This document shows, piece by piece, positions 35,721-44,670 of a stretch of DNA of 64,000 nt; positions within the stretch are counted from its first letter, which is position 1; each line of letters begins with the position of its first letter. The notes below the pieces were generated by a model. That model saw only the letters and a program-made list of their open reading frames with translations. It had not been told where the DNA came from and did not search any database. This stretch comes from Pseudomonas brassicacearum subsp. neoaurantiaca. Lineage in GTDB: Bacteria > Pseudomonadota > Gammaproteobacteria > Pseudomonadales > Pseudomonadaceae. The stretch spans positions 3,546 through 67,545 of the forward strand of contig NZ_VDLV01000037.1 of the NCBI RefSeq assembly GCF_013608025.1. Reading direction: 5' to 3'. A program made the translations under genes and the position numbers.

Positions 35721-36000
35721 CGCGAGCAAGCTCGCTCCCACATTGGATCTCCAGCAAACCTGAAATCCATGCACGCCACAGCCCCCTGTGGGAGCGAGCT
35801 TGCTCGCGAAAACGCCGGCACATCAAACATCTTCATCCACTGAAACACCGCCATCGCGAGCAAGCTCGCTCCCACATTTGGATCTCCAGCGAACCTGAAA
35901 TCCATGCACGCCACAGCCCCCTGTGGGAGCGAGCTTGCTCGCGAAGACGCCGGAACATCCAACATCTTCATCCAATGAAACACCGCCATCGCGCTCGCGT
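35721..36000. repeat. Tandem array of extended REPINs
   Basis: Two near-identical units with a period of about 134-135 bases begin at 35721 and 35855; a truncated third REP arm (ATCGCGCTCGCG) starts at about 35989. Each unit holds facing REP cores plus a constant spacer (GGATCTCCAGC, ATCCATGCACGCCACAGCCC) and flank (ACATCTTCATCCA). The array fills the gap between the kinase gene and the DUF2790 promoter. Confidence 0.9.
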
Positions 36001-36001
36001 T

Positions 36002-36017
36002 TGACATGTTCCTGTCA
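36002..36017. promoter_or_regulatory. Related TGACA/TGTCA dyad upstream of the DUF2790 gene
   Basis: TGACA-TGTTCC-TGTCA, 77 bases before the DUF2790 start, shares its half-sites with the box at 33517 but has a 6-base spacer. A second palindrome TGACGTCA is at 36032-36039. Candidate target of the two-component system upstream. Confidence 0.45.
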
Positions 36018-36093
36018 GTCACCGGTCACCTTGACGTCAGTGTCCCCCTCCTAAAGTGCATCCACCATCCCGGTCAGGACAGTGGAGTACGCC

Positions 36094-36354
36094 ATGAACA
36101 TTCAGAACTTTTCGGTCGCCAGCCTGCTGGCAGTGATCACGTTGAGCGGTTCGCCTCTGTTTGCCAAAGAACAGACCCAGGTTCCGGCCTATGAATACGG
36201 CATGCCGCTGGACATTGCCCAGGCCATTCGTATCGAGGCACCGGCAACGCCGGTGTGCGAGGTGGTGCAGGCCGAGATGACCTACGTGGATACGCAGGGA
36301 GAAATCCGTCGCGTCAGCATTCTCCAGCTGGCCGAGGCCTGTGCCATCCAGTGA
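36094..36354 (+). CDS. Small exported DUF2790 protein
   Basis: 86 residues from ATG 36094 (GTGGAG ribosome binding site). A signal peptide (VASLLAVITLSGSPLFA) is followed by a short mature domain with VPAYEYGMPLDIAQAI and CEVVQAEMTYVDTQGEIR, as in DUF2790 proteins. These are frequent in Pseudomonas next to copper- or metal-responsive two-component systems and are strongly induced by them in several species. Here it follows such a system and a matching dyad, so it is a likely target. Biochemical role unknown. Confidence 0.82.
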   Translation: MNIQNFSVASLLAVITLSGSPLFAKEQTQVPAYEYGMPLDIAQAIRIEAPATPVCEVVQAEMTYVDTQGEIRRVSILQLAEACAIQ

Positions 36355-36400
36355 GCCTAACCGCGTCGTTTCATCAACCGAACAATCAAGGAACCCAACC

Positions 36401-37456
36401 ATGTGGAATACAACAACCAGCCCGGCAGCCGGCCTTTTCCAGACCTTCAACCAGCTTATGAATCTGGCCCGCACGTTGATTGCAGGCGTCGCGCTCCTCA
36501 GTGCGATGAGTATCGAAGCGTCGGATCGTGCCGCGCCGAAACCCGACTGGTCGACCCACGACATGCCTTCCCAGAGGGGCCGAATTATCCTGGTAACCGG
36601 CGGCACCAGTGGCATGGGCTATGAGGACGCCCTGGCACTCGCGCGGGCGGGGGCCGAGGTCATCATCGCGGCGCGCAACCTGGAGCGCGGTGCGGAGGCC
36701 ATCAAGCGTATCCGCCAGGCCGTGCCCGACGCCAAGCTGCAGTTCGAGTCCGTGGACCTGGCCAACCTGTCTTCGGTGCGCGGCCTGGCCGAGCGTCTCA
36801 ACCAGCGGCTGCCGCGCCTGGACGTGTTGATCAACAATGCAGCCGTCATGGCGCCGCCCGAGCGGGGCACTTCCGCCGATGGCTTTGAGCTTCAGCTGGC
36901 CACCAACTACCTCGGCCATTTCGCGCTGACCGGCCTGCTGGTTCCGCTCCTGCGGCAAAGCGACGATGCCCGGGTGGTGAGCCTTTCCAGCATCGCGGCC
37001 ACGCGCGGTGCGGTGAATTTCGACGACCTGCAGTCCGAGCAGAAATACGACCCTTACGCGACCTACGCCCAGTCGAAACTGGCCATCCTGCAATGGGCAT
37101 TTGCGTTGCAACGGCGCAGTGACGCGCAGAAGTGGGGTATCCGCAGCATCGCCGCGCATCCCGGCGTGGCCGTTACCGAACTGATCGCCCGAGGGCCGGG
37201 GATCAACAGTGAGTTCGGCCAGCGCTGGGCGAAGGATCGCGATGCGTACCATTCTGCGGCACAAGGCGCGCTGCCCACGTTATATGCGGCCACTGCCGAG
37301 CAGGCCGTTGGCGGTGCCTACTACGGGCCGACCGGCGATGACGAAAAACGCGGTCCGCTGGGGTTCGCCAAGACTCCACCGGCCGCGACCAAAGAAGCGG
37401 ATGCCGAACGGCTCTGGGCCACCTCCGAGCGCCTCACCGGCGTGACCTATCGCTGA
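36401..37456 (+). CDS. SDR oxidoreductase with N-terminal leader (retinol dehydrogenase-like)
   Basis: 351 residues from ATG 36401, with an AAGGAA site. It has a hydrophobic segment at about 20-38 (ARTLIAGVALLSAMSIEA), so it may be membrane-anchored or exported, which is unusual for an SDR. The Rossmann motif is TGGTSGMGYE, then NNAAVM, SLSSIA and Tyr/Lys in YAQSK. The longer C-terminal part (PGVAVTELIARGPG; GGAYYGPTG) matches the retinol dehydrogenase/protochlorophyllide reductase-like branch. It follows the DUF2790 gene by 46 bases and is probably in the same unit. Confidence 0.82.
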   Translation: MWNTTTSPAAGLFQTFNQLMNLARTLIAGVALLSAMSIEASDRAAPKPDWSTHDMPSQRGRIILVTGGTSGMGYEDALALARAGAEVIIAARNLERGAEAIKRIRQAVPDAKLQFESVDLANLSSVRGLAERLNQRLPRLDVLINNAAVMAPPERGTSADGFELQLATNYLGHFALTGLLVPLLRQSDDARVVSLSSIAATRGAVNFDDLQSEQKYDPYATYAQSKLAILQWAFALQRRSDAQKWGIRSIAAHPGVAVTELIARGPGINSEFGQRWAKDRDAYHSAAQGALPTLYAATAEQAVGGAYYGPTGDDEKRGPLGFAKTPPAATKEADAERLWATSERLTGVTYR

Positions 37457-37518
37457 TCCTATCCAGGGCGCGGGCATCCGTTCCGCGCCTTCCCCGTAGC
37501 CGTTTCCCCGGAGTTTCC

Positions 37519-38841
37519 ATGAGTACGATTTCCTACTTGCACCGGCTGAGCCTCGCCCTGAATGCCCGCGACGGTGAACTGCGTCCGGCACTGTGCGGGT
37601 TCTTGCTGTTCCTTTGCCTGTTTACCGGTTATTTCATGCTGCGTCCGATCCGCGAGTCGATGGGCATTGCGGCGGGCGTGGAAAACCTGCAATGGCTATT
37701 CACCGCGACTTTCCTGGTCATGCTGGCAGCCGTGCCGTTATTCGCCTGGCTCAGTTCCCGGGTGCCGCGACTGCGCCTGATCGATTGGGTGTATGGCTTC
37801 TTTGGCATCAATCTGCTGATGTTCGTCGAGTTTTTCCAGTTCCTGCCGGACAGTGTCTGGCTCGCCCGGGTATTTTACGTCTGGATATCGGTGTACAACC
37901 TGTTCGTCGTGTCGGTGGCCTGGAGCTTGATGGCGGATGTGTTCGACAGCGAGCAGGCCAAGCGCCTGTTTGCATTCATCGCCGCCGGGGCCAGCGTCGG
38001 CGGCCTGCTGGGGCCGGCGCTGAGCGCATTGCTTATCGACGCGGTGGGAGCGTCAGGCTTGATGCTGCTGGCGGCTGTGTTGCTGGGTGCCACCCTGGTG
38101 TTGAAACGGACCTTGATGAAATGGCGCGGACAGGGCGGGGCAGGGCGACCCGGTGCAGCACCCACCCAAAACCCGCAACAGCCACTGGGCGGCAATCCGT
38201 TCAGTGGGATGGTCGCGGTGTTCAGATCGCCTTATCTGGTGGGAATCGCCGGTTTCGTGGTGTTGTTGGCGACGGTCAGCACTTTTCTTTATTTTGAGCA
38301 GGCGCGCTTGGTGGCCGAGCATTATCCGGACCGCGCATCGCAGGTTCGTATCTTCAGCGCCCTCGATATCGTCGTGCAGGCCGGCGCGTTGCTGTCCCAA
38401 CTGTTCATCACCGGTCGCGTCGCGCCGAAGTTGGGCGTGCGTGCTTTGTTGGCGGTCGTGCCGTTGCTCATGTGTGTCGGTTTCCTGGGCCTCGCCCTGG
38501 CGCCGGGCTTTGCGCTGCTTGCAACCTTGATGATCGTGCGACGAATCGGCGAGTACGCGTTTGTCCGGCCGGGCAGGGAAATGCTGTTTGCGCCTCTGGA
38601 CGCCGAGAGCAAATACAAGGCCAAGAACTTCATCGACACCGTGGTCTATCGCGCCGGCGATGCCGTGAGTGGCTGGGCCAAGAGCCTGCTCGATCAGATC
38701 GGCCAAGGTGCAGGCGTGGCGGCAATGGTGGGGGCGTGCTGCGCGTTGCTGTGGGGTTATCTGGGCTGGCAGTTGGGGCGGCAGGCGGATTATGCGGCTT
38801 CGCGCGAACTGCGCCTGGCGGCGATTTCGGCAAGAGCGTGA
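37519..38841 (+). CDS. MFS-like membrane carrier (NTP/NDP exchanger-like)
   Basis: 440 residues with about 12 hydrophobic helices. It starts with a soluble N-terminus (ARDGELRPALCGFLLFLCLFTG) and the motif YFMLRPIRESMG typical of a bacterial group related to the ATP/ADP translocases of plastids and intracellular bacteria. In free-living Pseudomonas the substrate of these proteins is not known. The gene is 62 bases after the SDR gene on the same strand. Confidence 0.78.
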   Translation: MSTISYLHRLSLALNARDGELRPALCGFLLFLCLFTGYFMLRPIRESMGIAAGVENLQWLFTATFLVMLAAVPLFAWLSSRVPRLRLIDWVYGFFGINLLMFVEFFQFLPDSVWLARVFYVWISVYNLFVVSVAWSLMADVFDSEQAKRLFAFIAAGASVGGLLGPALSALLIDAVGASGLMLLAAVLLGATLVLKRTLMKWRGQGGAGRPGAAPTQNPQQPLGGNPFSGMVAVFRSPYLVGIAGFVVLLATVSTFLYFEQARLVAEHYPDRASQVRIFSALDIVVQAGALLSQLFITGRVAPKLGVRALLAVVPLLMCVGFLGLALAPGFALLATLMIVRRIGEYAFVRPGREMLFAPLDAESKYKAKNFIDTVVYRAGDAVSGWAKSLLDQIGQGAGVAAMVGACCALLWGYLGWQLGRQADYAASRELRLAAISARA

Positions 38842-38967
38842 AGAACGTCATCTGAACGATTTTCCTCACGCTCGCTACGCTCATTTGAACGTATGGACCA
38901 GCGCAGCCTCTGACACTAATGCAGGGCGAGCGCACGTCGCCCATTCCCGCTCGGAGGACAGGTTCAC

Positions 38968-39660
38968 ATGAAGATTCTAATGGTGCTTACATCCCACGAT
39001 CAGTTGGGCGACACCGGTAAGAAGACCGGGTTCTGGCTGGAAGAGTTCGCCGCTCCGTACTACGTGTTTGTCGACGCCAAGGCGACGGTCACGCTTGCTT
39101 CTCCAAAGGGCGGGCAGCCACCGCTGGACCCCAAGAGCGACGAGGAAGGTGCCCAGACAGACGCAACGCGTCGCTTTGCCACGGATACCCAGGCTCAAGC
39201 AGCGTTGGCAAACACGGTGCCGCTGGGCGAGGTTGATCCCTATGACTTCGATGCCGTGTTCTATCCGGGAGGCCATGGCCCGCTGTGGGACCTGGCCGAG
39301 GACACTGACTCCAAGACGCTGATCGAAGCCTTTTATGCCGCGAATAAACCCATCGCCGCCGTCTGTCACGCGCCGGGGGTGTTCAAGAACGTCAACGCAC
39401 CGGATGGCCAGCCCGTGGTGAAAGGCAAGAAAGTCACTGGCTTTACCAACTCCGAGGAAGAAGCGGTGGGGCTGACCCAAGTGGTGCCGTTCCTGGTGGA
39501 GGACATGCTCAAGGCCAAAGGCGGCGAATATTCCAAAGGCGCGGATTGGGGCAGTTACATCGTCGAGGACGGCCATCTGATCACCGGCCAGAACCCTGCT
39601 TCATCGGAAGCTGCGGCCAAGGCGTTGCTCAAGCGGCTCGAACAGGAACTGAGCGCTTGA
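38968..39660 (+). CDS. DJ-1/PfpI family protein (glutamine amidotransferase-like, HchA-type)
   Basis: 230 residues. The nucleophile elbow is AAVCHAPGVF with Cys133; FYPGGHGPLWDL and the N-terminal GFWLEEFAAPYY (acidic residue near 26) complete the pattern of the Hsp31/HchA-like branch of DJ-1 proteins, which hydrate methylglyoxal to lactate and may deglycate macromolecules. The size is usual. No operon partner is evident; the following DUF1810 gene is 69 bases away on the same strand. Confidence 0.87.
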   Translation: MKILMVLTSHDQLGDTGKKTGFWLEEFAAPYYVFVDAKATVTLASPKGGQPPLDPKSDEEGAQTDATRRFATDTQAQAALANTVPLGEVDPYDFDAVFYPGGHGPLWDLAEDTDSKTLIEAFYAANKPIAAVCHAPGVFKNVNAPDGQPVVKGKKVTGFTNSEEEAVGLTQVVPFLVEDMLKAKGGEYSKGADWGSYIVEDGHLITGQNPASSEAAAKALLKRLEQELSA

Positions 39661-39729
39661 AGCGATTTTTGTAGGGCGGCCGGCCGTGTCGCCCTTTGCC
39701 AGCCACTCAACGACGGGGAAGGATCGATC

Positions 39730-40161
39730 ATGCAAGACCCTTACAACCTTGCGCGTTTCGTCGAGGCGCAGCGTCCGTTGTTCAGTCGCGTCATGGACGA
39801 ACTGCATGCTGGCCGGAAGCGGAGTCACTGGATGTGGTTCATCTTCCCGCAACTGCAAGGGCTTGGCCGTTCCGAAATGGCCAGTCTCTTCGCGATCTCC
39901 GGCCTTGCCGAGGCTCGCGCATACCTGCAACACGAGGTGCTTGGCCCCCGACTGGAGGAGGCCGTCAAGACGGTCTTGCAACACAGTGGCACCAGTGCCG
40001 AGCGGATATTCGGCTCACCTGATGATTTGAAGTTTCGTTCCTGCCTTACGCTGTTCCTCAGCGCCGAATCGGGATCTCCTCTGTATCAACAGGCACTCGA
40101 TCAGTTCTATTCGGGGGAGCCAGATCGCAGGACGCTCGACCTGCTGGGGCGACAGATATGA
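39730..40161 (+). CDS. DUF1810 family protein
   Basis: 143 residues. DPYNLARFVEAQRPLF, GRKRSHWMWFIFPQLQGLG and FGSPDDLKFRSCLTLF are the family's conserved blocks. The family is widespread and its function is not settled, with some members linked to ADP-ribose or calpastatin-like annotation. The full usual length is present. A region of 40 bases separates its end from a gene on the other strand. Confidence 0.88.
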   Translation: MQDPYNLARFVEAQRPLFSRVMDELHAGRKRSHWMWFIFPQLQGLGRSEMASLFAISGLAEARAYLQHEVLGPRLEEAVKTVLQHSGTSAERIFGSPDDLKFRSCLTLFLSAESGSPLYQQALDQFYSGEPDRRTLDLLGRQI

Positions 40162-40201
40162 GTGACGTGGCCCTCAGTCGCTGACGACGTTGCAACGCAG
40201 A

Positions 40202-41461
40202 TTACCGTCCGGACGTGTCCACCGCGGCCAACAAGCACTTTTGTCGCCAGGCCGGTGCACTGGTTGGAAACAACATCTCACTCGGTCGAAACCGTGCGAG
40301 ACCGCAGGCGGCGGCAATGCGCTGACGCTGCTGGCCATGGACCAGCGCCTGCACAAAACTGCTTTCGTTTTGCGCCTGTCCCAAGATGTAGCGAGTCCCC
40401 ACTTGGAAGTTTCCGCCATTGGCCTGCCACCAGGCATCGACACACACGGGGTTTGGCCAGGGCAGGTTCTCATCGGGGTCCATGAGGACATGCGGATCTT
40501 CGGGGTCATCGTTCGGGCCCGCATCGAAATCCGGCAAGACGTGTAGCTCCAGATCGAGCAGGGCCAGGTCGGCTCCGGTGATCAGGCTGAAGGCTTCGCC
40601 AGCGACACGTGCATAAGGCACGTCGGCCATGTGCTGGATCAACCACGGCACGCTGACCGGATCGCCCAACAGCCCAAGGGCCTGGATGCCGATGCGCCGC
40701 TGCCGGGGATCCTGTACCAATTGGCGTATCCAGGCGATGCTCGGTTCGCGCGCCTGCCAGGCCAGCAGCACACAGATTGCGCGATATTGAAATTCACCTG
40801 GCTGCTCGGCGAACTGCCGCAGCGGTTCTAGGGCTTGCTGATCGCCCATTTGCGCCGCCGCCCAGCTGGACCAGAAGCGCGTGGCTGGGTGCTGATGCAG
40901 TCGATGGAGCCGAATGACCGGCAACAGGTCCTGCCGGCGCAACTCGCCGGCGGTGCGGGCGGCACGTGCAAGCACGCTTGGGTCGACATCGGACAGTCCG
41001 GCCAGCAGAGCAGGGCCAGGGTCGTGATGATGCATGCCACACGCCGCCAGGCCCAGGCGGCGAAACAGTGGCTCTGGAGCAGCGAGCATGCGGTCGATCC
41101 AGGGCGATACGCGCGCCCAGTCCAGCCAGCCCAAAGCCATCAGATAACCACGTTCTGTATCCCCGGCGCTTCGCAAATGCTCGCTGAGCCGCGATAACAC
41201 CTTCCCGTCGGCCGTTTCGAAGGCCAACACCACGCTGGCGAACATCTCGCCGATGGCGTGCGGGCCAAGCTGCTCCAAAAGCGCTTCAAGTCCGCGCGGC
41301 CCGGCGACGCGCAGGCCATCGAGGTGTGCTTCGATGCGATCTTCCAACGTGCCCAGTTCATCCAGGTCGTAGTGGGGCGCGCGCAATGCGTCGTCGCGCA
41401 AGACCACCAGAAATCCAACTTCTTCTACGTGCAGGTCAAGGATCACGGGCAACGTGTTCAT
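40202..41461 (-). CDS. TIGR02270 family protein of the T6SS effector island (PA0101-like)
   Basis: 419 residues with HEAT-like helical repeats (ALGWLDWARVSPWIDRML; LGLLGDPVSVPWLIQHM), as in TIGR02270 proteins. This is the last gene of a minus-strand operon whose order matches the P. aeruginosa vgrG1b locus (PA0095-PA0101), where the equivalent is PA0101. It follows the putative immunity gene by 33 bases. Its role in secretion is unknown; it could be an accessory or chaperone-like protein. Confidence 0.82.
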   Translation of the reverse strand: MNTLPVILDLHVEEVGFLVVLRDDALRAPHYDLDELGTLEDRIEAHLDGLRVAGPRGLEALLEQLGPHAIGEMFASVVLAFETADGKVLSRLSEHLRSAGDTERGYLMALGWLDWARVSPWIDRMLAAPEPLFRRLGLAACGMHHHDPGPALLAGLSDVDPSVLARAARTAGELRRQDLLPVIRLHRLHQHPATRFWSSWAAAQMGDQQALEPLRQFAEQPGEFQYRAICVLLAWQAREPSIAWIRQLVQDPRQRRIGIQALGLLGDPVSVPWLIQHMADVPYARVAGEAFSLITGADLALLDLELHVLPDFDAGPNDDPEDPHVLMDPDENLPWPNPVCVDAWWQANGGNFQVGTRYILGQAQNESSFVQALVHGQQRQRIAAACGLARFRPSEMLFPTSAPAWRQKCLLAAVDTSGR

Positions 41462-41494
41462 GGGCTTTCGATCCGGACAGGAAATTTGGCCTGA

Positions 41495-42418
41495 TCAATC
41501 AATTTGCAGGCACCGCTTCCAGTTCGAACCATCGAATTCCATGACGTCCTTCGGACCGATGGACCACAGGATCCCGTCTGCCGCACTCAGGTGATAACAC
41601 GTGCCCGGCGCGTCATCTCCGAAGTCGACGGGCTTGAGCGTGTCACCCTCCAGTCGGTAGACGAAATGGGTGGAAGACACATACAACTGGCCCTGGAAAT
41701 ACTCCATGCCCCACAGGTCTTCCCGGGTGCTGTCGTGCTCGATCACTTCCCATTGATCATTGCGGCCACGCAGCAAGGTCCCGAGCTGGCCGCAAGCATA
41801 GGCAAAACCGTCCGGCGCGCAGCGCACCTTGTACAGCGCCAGGTTGGTCGGACTGTTCTGCTGGGTGAAGACGCTGCCGTCGTACTTCCAGATTTCGCCT
41901 TCCCAGCCGACGGTGTAGATTTCCTGCTCGCTGAAACCGTCAATGGATTCGAAGCTGGTGTCGGTGATGGGCGTGTCACCGACCTGGGCGCTCTGGTCGA
42001 TGCATCGCCATTGGTCTTCGCCGTCGCGCACGTAGGCTTGGCGGCAAGTCCCCACGGCGTAGGCGCGACCTTTGGAAATGCCGCGGATCTCGCGGAGGGG
42101 GCCGCGTTTGGCGGGTTCGAATCCAGATTTTGCGATCGCCTCTTCAGTCTTGGTGCCTGCGCCGCTGGCTTCGACTGATCCATCAACGCCCAGCATCAAG
42201 TGACGCTCTGCTGGCACATGGCAAACCGTTCCGGAGCAAGCAAGCCACGGCACAGTGCCGGCGTACAAAGTTCCACGATACAGGGTGAACAGTATTGAAC
42301 CGGTGTAGCCCTCGCTGATGGAAAGGTCGTTCGTGGTCATTAAATAGTAGAGGCCTGAGTGTCGAACGACCCCAGTCGTTATGCTGAGTCCGCTGAGGCG
42401 CGGGTCACGAGGATCCAT
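41495..42418 (-). CDS. tsi7: Putative T6SS immunity protein (beta-propeller-like, Tsi7 position)
   Basis: 307 residues without a signal peptide, as expected for protection against a nuclease in the cytoplasm. Repeating segments with aromatic/Gly spacing (ISKGRAYAVGTCRQAYVRDG; FSEQEIYTVGWEGEIWKYDG; FAYACGQLGTLLRGRNDQWE; DGILWSIGPKDVMEFDGSNW) suggest a beta-propeller. It lies directly downstream (27 bases) of the PAAR-like nuclease gene, the position of tsi7 (PA0100) in P. aeruginosa. The immunity function is inferred from position; the symbol reflects synteny, not demonstrated activity. Confidence 0.7.
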   Translation of the reverse strand: MDPRDPRLSGLSITTGVVRHSGLYYLMTTNDLSISEGYTGSILFTLYRGTLYAGTVPWLACSGTVCHVPAERHLMLGVDGSVEASGAGTKTEEAIAKSGFEPAKRGPLREIRGISKGRAYAVGTCRQAYVRDGEDQWRCIDQSAQVGDTPITDTSFESIDGFSEQEIYTVGWEGEIWKYDGSVFTQQNSPTNLALYKVRCAPDGFAYACGQLGTLLRGRNDQWEVIEHDSTREDLWGMEYFQGQLYVSSTHFVYRLEGDTLKPVDFGDDAPGTCYHLSAADGILWSIGPKDVMEFDGSNWKRCLQID

Positions 42419-42445
42419 ATGGGTCTCATCCTTGTACGATTGGTG

Positions 42446-43633
42446 TTAAGGGTTCGGACTTTCAGGGCACATCTCGCTGATGGCCTTGTCACGCTCATGC
42501 TGGTTACTAGTCATCGAAGCCCTGGCATTGATCGGTTTCTCCTTGCCTGGGCCCTTCGCCTGGTCGTGGTAACTGTTCAACTGAGCTTCCAGGCATTTTT
42601 GGGAACACTTGGAGTCCGGAAAGGTTTTCCTGGCTGCCTTGGCCCCTGTAGCCGTGGCCGTGGACCTTGGCCACTCGCCTTTCGCGTCAGCCTCTTTCAG
42701 GGCTACCACGCCACGCCGAGTATGCATCTGGCCATGGGTGGCCGTGGTCTGGTTCGGGCCCTCCACGCACATGACCGGGGCCTTGTCGGTCTCATATTTG
42801 CTCCAGCCGGTTTTTGTCGGGTGCTGGTTCCTGGGCTGGCCCGCGAAGGCCGGGCCGTCGGTGAAGGAGGCCGAATCGATTAGGTGATCTCCGGTTTGTC
42901 CCGGGCAACATCTGTTGGGCTTGTACGGGGCAAGAAAACAGCGCAGGGCCTTTTGGCAAGGATCAGCGTTGATGGTCTTGGCCAAGGAGGAGTACTCCTT
43001 GAGAACGCCAGTATGGGCAGCCATATACGCAGGATCATCTGAAAAACCATCGCCCGATTTTTTCTTGGCGGCGTTGCGTGTCTTGAGCGCGTCTTTCAGC
43101 GTTTTGGTATCCGGGCAGACCACTTTCTTGCTGGTGTCGCACGCCTTTTTCACCCGTTTCCTTTCCCCCTCGCACTGCGCCAGGTCCTTGGCGATGTCCA
43201 TTCTGTCCGAATAAGGCCAAGGCACCGTATTGCCGGGTTGGGATGCATGGTTGTGGGTGGTCAGGTCCATGTGCCGGACGACATTCTTGCCCTCGTACTT
43301 CACATCCATCGACCAGGAAGTGAAGTACACCTTGCCCTTGTTCCTACTGGTGACGATGCCCTTTTTGGGCGCGTTCCCGGCCTCGTCGCCATAGCTGGTC
43401 TTGAAGTAGCTCTTGTCCTTGAGCATCACTTCCTTGCCAGTGATCTTTACCGTCCGGGTGCCTTTGGTCGTGTCCTTGGCCATGCCGGTGTTGGGGTAGG
43501 GAATCGGCACGCCCAGCGGGGTGGGCGGCGCCTGGGGTGGGGTGAAGCAGACGTCCGGAAAGCAAGCGATCGACTTGCCGTCCGCCGCCTTGCAGGAAAC
43601 CTCCATGCTGTTGGCAAACACTTCGTTGGCCAT
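42446..43633 (-). CDS. tse7: PAAR-like (DUF4150) T6SS effector with Tox-GHH2-type nuclease domain
   Basis: 395 residues. Residues 1-130 are a DUF4150/PAAR-like spike tip (MANEVFANSMEVSCKAADGK, PIPYPNTGMAKDT, HMDLTTHNHASQPGN). Residues about 225-395 are Cys/His rich and fit the HNH/endonuclease VII-fold Tox-GHH2 toxins: CCPGQTGDHLID at 242-253 and CVEGPNQTTATHGQMH at 289-304. The GHH signature reads Gly-Asp-His here (248-250). Gene order equals tse7 (PA0099), whose product sits on VgrG1b and damages DNA of rival cells. The start overlaps the stop of the gene before by one base (TGATG), so they are coupled. The toxin domain is Lys-rich and less biased in codon use than its neighbours, as is common for effectors. 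Confidence 0.85.
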   Translation of the reverse strand: MANEVFANSMEVSCKAADGKSIACFPDVCFTPPQAPPTPLGVPIPYPNTGMAKDTTKGTRTVKITGKEVMLKDKSYFKTSYGDEAGNAPKKGIVTSRNKGKVYFTSWSMDVKYEGKNVVRHMDLTTHNHASQPGNTVPWPYSDRMDIAKDLAQCEGERKRVKKACDTSKKVVCPDTKTLKDALKTRNAAKKKSGDGFSDDPAYMAAHTGVLKEYSSLAKTINADPCQKALRCFLAPYKPNRCCPGQTGDHLIDSASFTDGPAFAGQPRNQHPTKTGWSKYETDKAPVMCVEGPNQTTATHGQMHTRRGVVALKEADAKGEWPRSTATATGAKAARKTFPDSKCSQKCLEAQLNSYHDQAKGPGKEKPINARASMTSNQHERDKAISEMCPESPNP

Positions 43634-44670
43634 CAGGCAGCCCTCACGATCCGGTAGCTTAGCAGCGCGGCGGCGCGTTCGCCGGCATCGTTGCCCAGAT
43701 GGCAGAAGATGTTCGGCCCTTCACCGTAGCCCTTGCGACTGGCGGCCAGCGCCACGGCAAGCATCACCGGGCCGATGGCGGCGCCGACTTCGCCGATGCA
43801 GTCAGCTGGATGCCAGAGGTGGAAGAACTCCTTGCGCACCCGCAGGCTGCGGCTCAGAGCCAGGGACGCCTCCTTGAAGTAGTACTGTTCGCCGGAAATA
43901 TCCGTCAGGCGATAATCCATCTGTTCAAGCCCGCAACCGGCTTCGCCCAGGGCCGCGCGCACGGCTTGGGTCAGGCCTTCGGCGCGCAGCGGCAGGTCTT
44001 CGGCTTCCACTGTGGCCTGTTCCATACCGAAACCCAGGCCAATGCAGGTCAGTTGCGGCTTTTCTTCGGAGACAGGAGCGGCGAGTACCACCGCTGCGGC
44101 ACCTTCGCCGGGGATGAACCCGTTGGAGTTCTCGCTGGTCAGCAAGCGTTCGCGTTGCTCGAAGGCGGCCAGGGTAGCGCCACAAAGCAACGAATCGACG
44201 CCAGCAACCAGCACGTGGCGATGCCCGCCCTGGTAGATCAACGTTCGCGCATCGCGCAGAGCCACGGCCGCACTGACCCGGCCCCTCGGAATGACGATCG
44301 AGTCGGGATGAAAGCGCAGGCCCAATTCAACCTCGATGTCACGCAAGAGCGCCATGTCGAGGCCGTTCAGCCGCCCGGGACGCTCAGCTTCAGCCACGCC
44401 CAGCAGCAGCGGAATCTTTTCCGGGGCGATCCCAGGCAGGTTTTGTAACGCCTCGGCGATGGCGCGGGCGGCCATCTTGATCAGCTTGGTGCGGCCGCGC
44501 CAGGGCTGTTCCAACGGCACGCTGGCCCCGATGATCCATTCGCCGGCACGATCGATGAAGCGGGTTTCCTGGAAGTGGTCGATGGCACAGCGGATTGCCG
44601 CGCAGCTCGCCGCCGCGCTGAGGCCGACGGCACTGACCATCCCCGAGCCGATAATGGACAGGGCGGCCAT
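43633..44670 (-). CDS. Beta-ketoacyl synthase-like protein of the T6SS island (PA0098-like)
   Basis: 345 residues from ATG 44670, coupled to the upstream gene by a TGATG overlap; a longer frame from 44757 runs into that gene. It has a thiolase-like opening (ALSIIGSGMVSAVGLSAAASCAAIRC) and NSNGFIPGEGAAAVVLA, as in ketosynthases. In place of the usual nucleophile motif it reads VAGVDSLLCGATL, and the His-containing motifs are not obvious, so condensation activity is doubtful. The same family member is PA0098 in the vgrG1b cluster; it may assist folding or loading of the PAAR-like effector. Confidence 0.8.
   Translation of the reverse strand: MAALSIIGSGMVSAVGLSAAASCAAIRCAIDHFQETRFIDRAGEWIIGASVPLEQPWRGRTKLIKMAARAIAEALQNLPGIAPEKIPLLLGVAEAERPGRLNGLDMALLRDIEVELGLRFHPDSIVIPRGRVSAAVALRDARTLIYQGGHRHVLVAGVDSLLCGATLAAFEQRERLLTSENSNGFIPGEGAAAVVLAAPVSEEKPQLTCIGLGFGMEQATVEAEDLPLRAEGLTQAVRAALGEAGCGLEQMDYRLTDISGEQYYFKEASLALSRSLRVRKEFFHLWHPADCIGEVGAAIGPVMLAVALAASRKGYGEGPNIFCHLGNDAGERAAALLSYRIVRAA

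Noticed and set aside
35721..36000. CRISPR-like regular repeats
   Set aside because: The repeated units are REPINs with inverted REP cores and constant, not variable, spacers; no cas genes are present.
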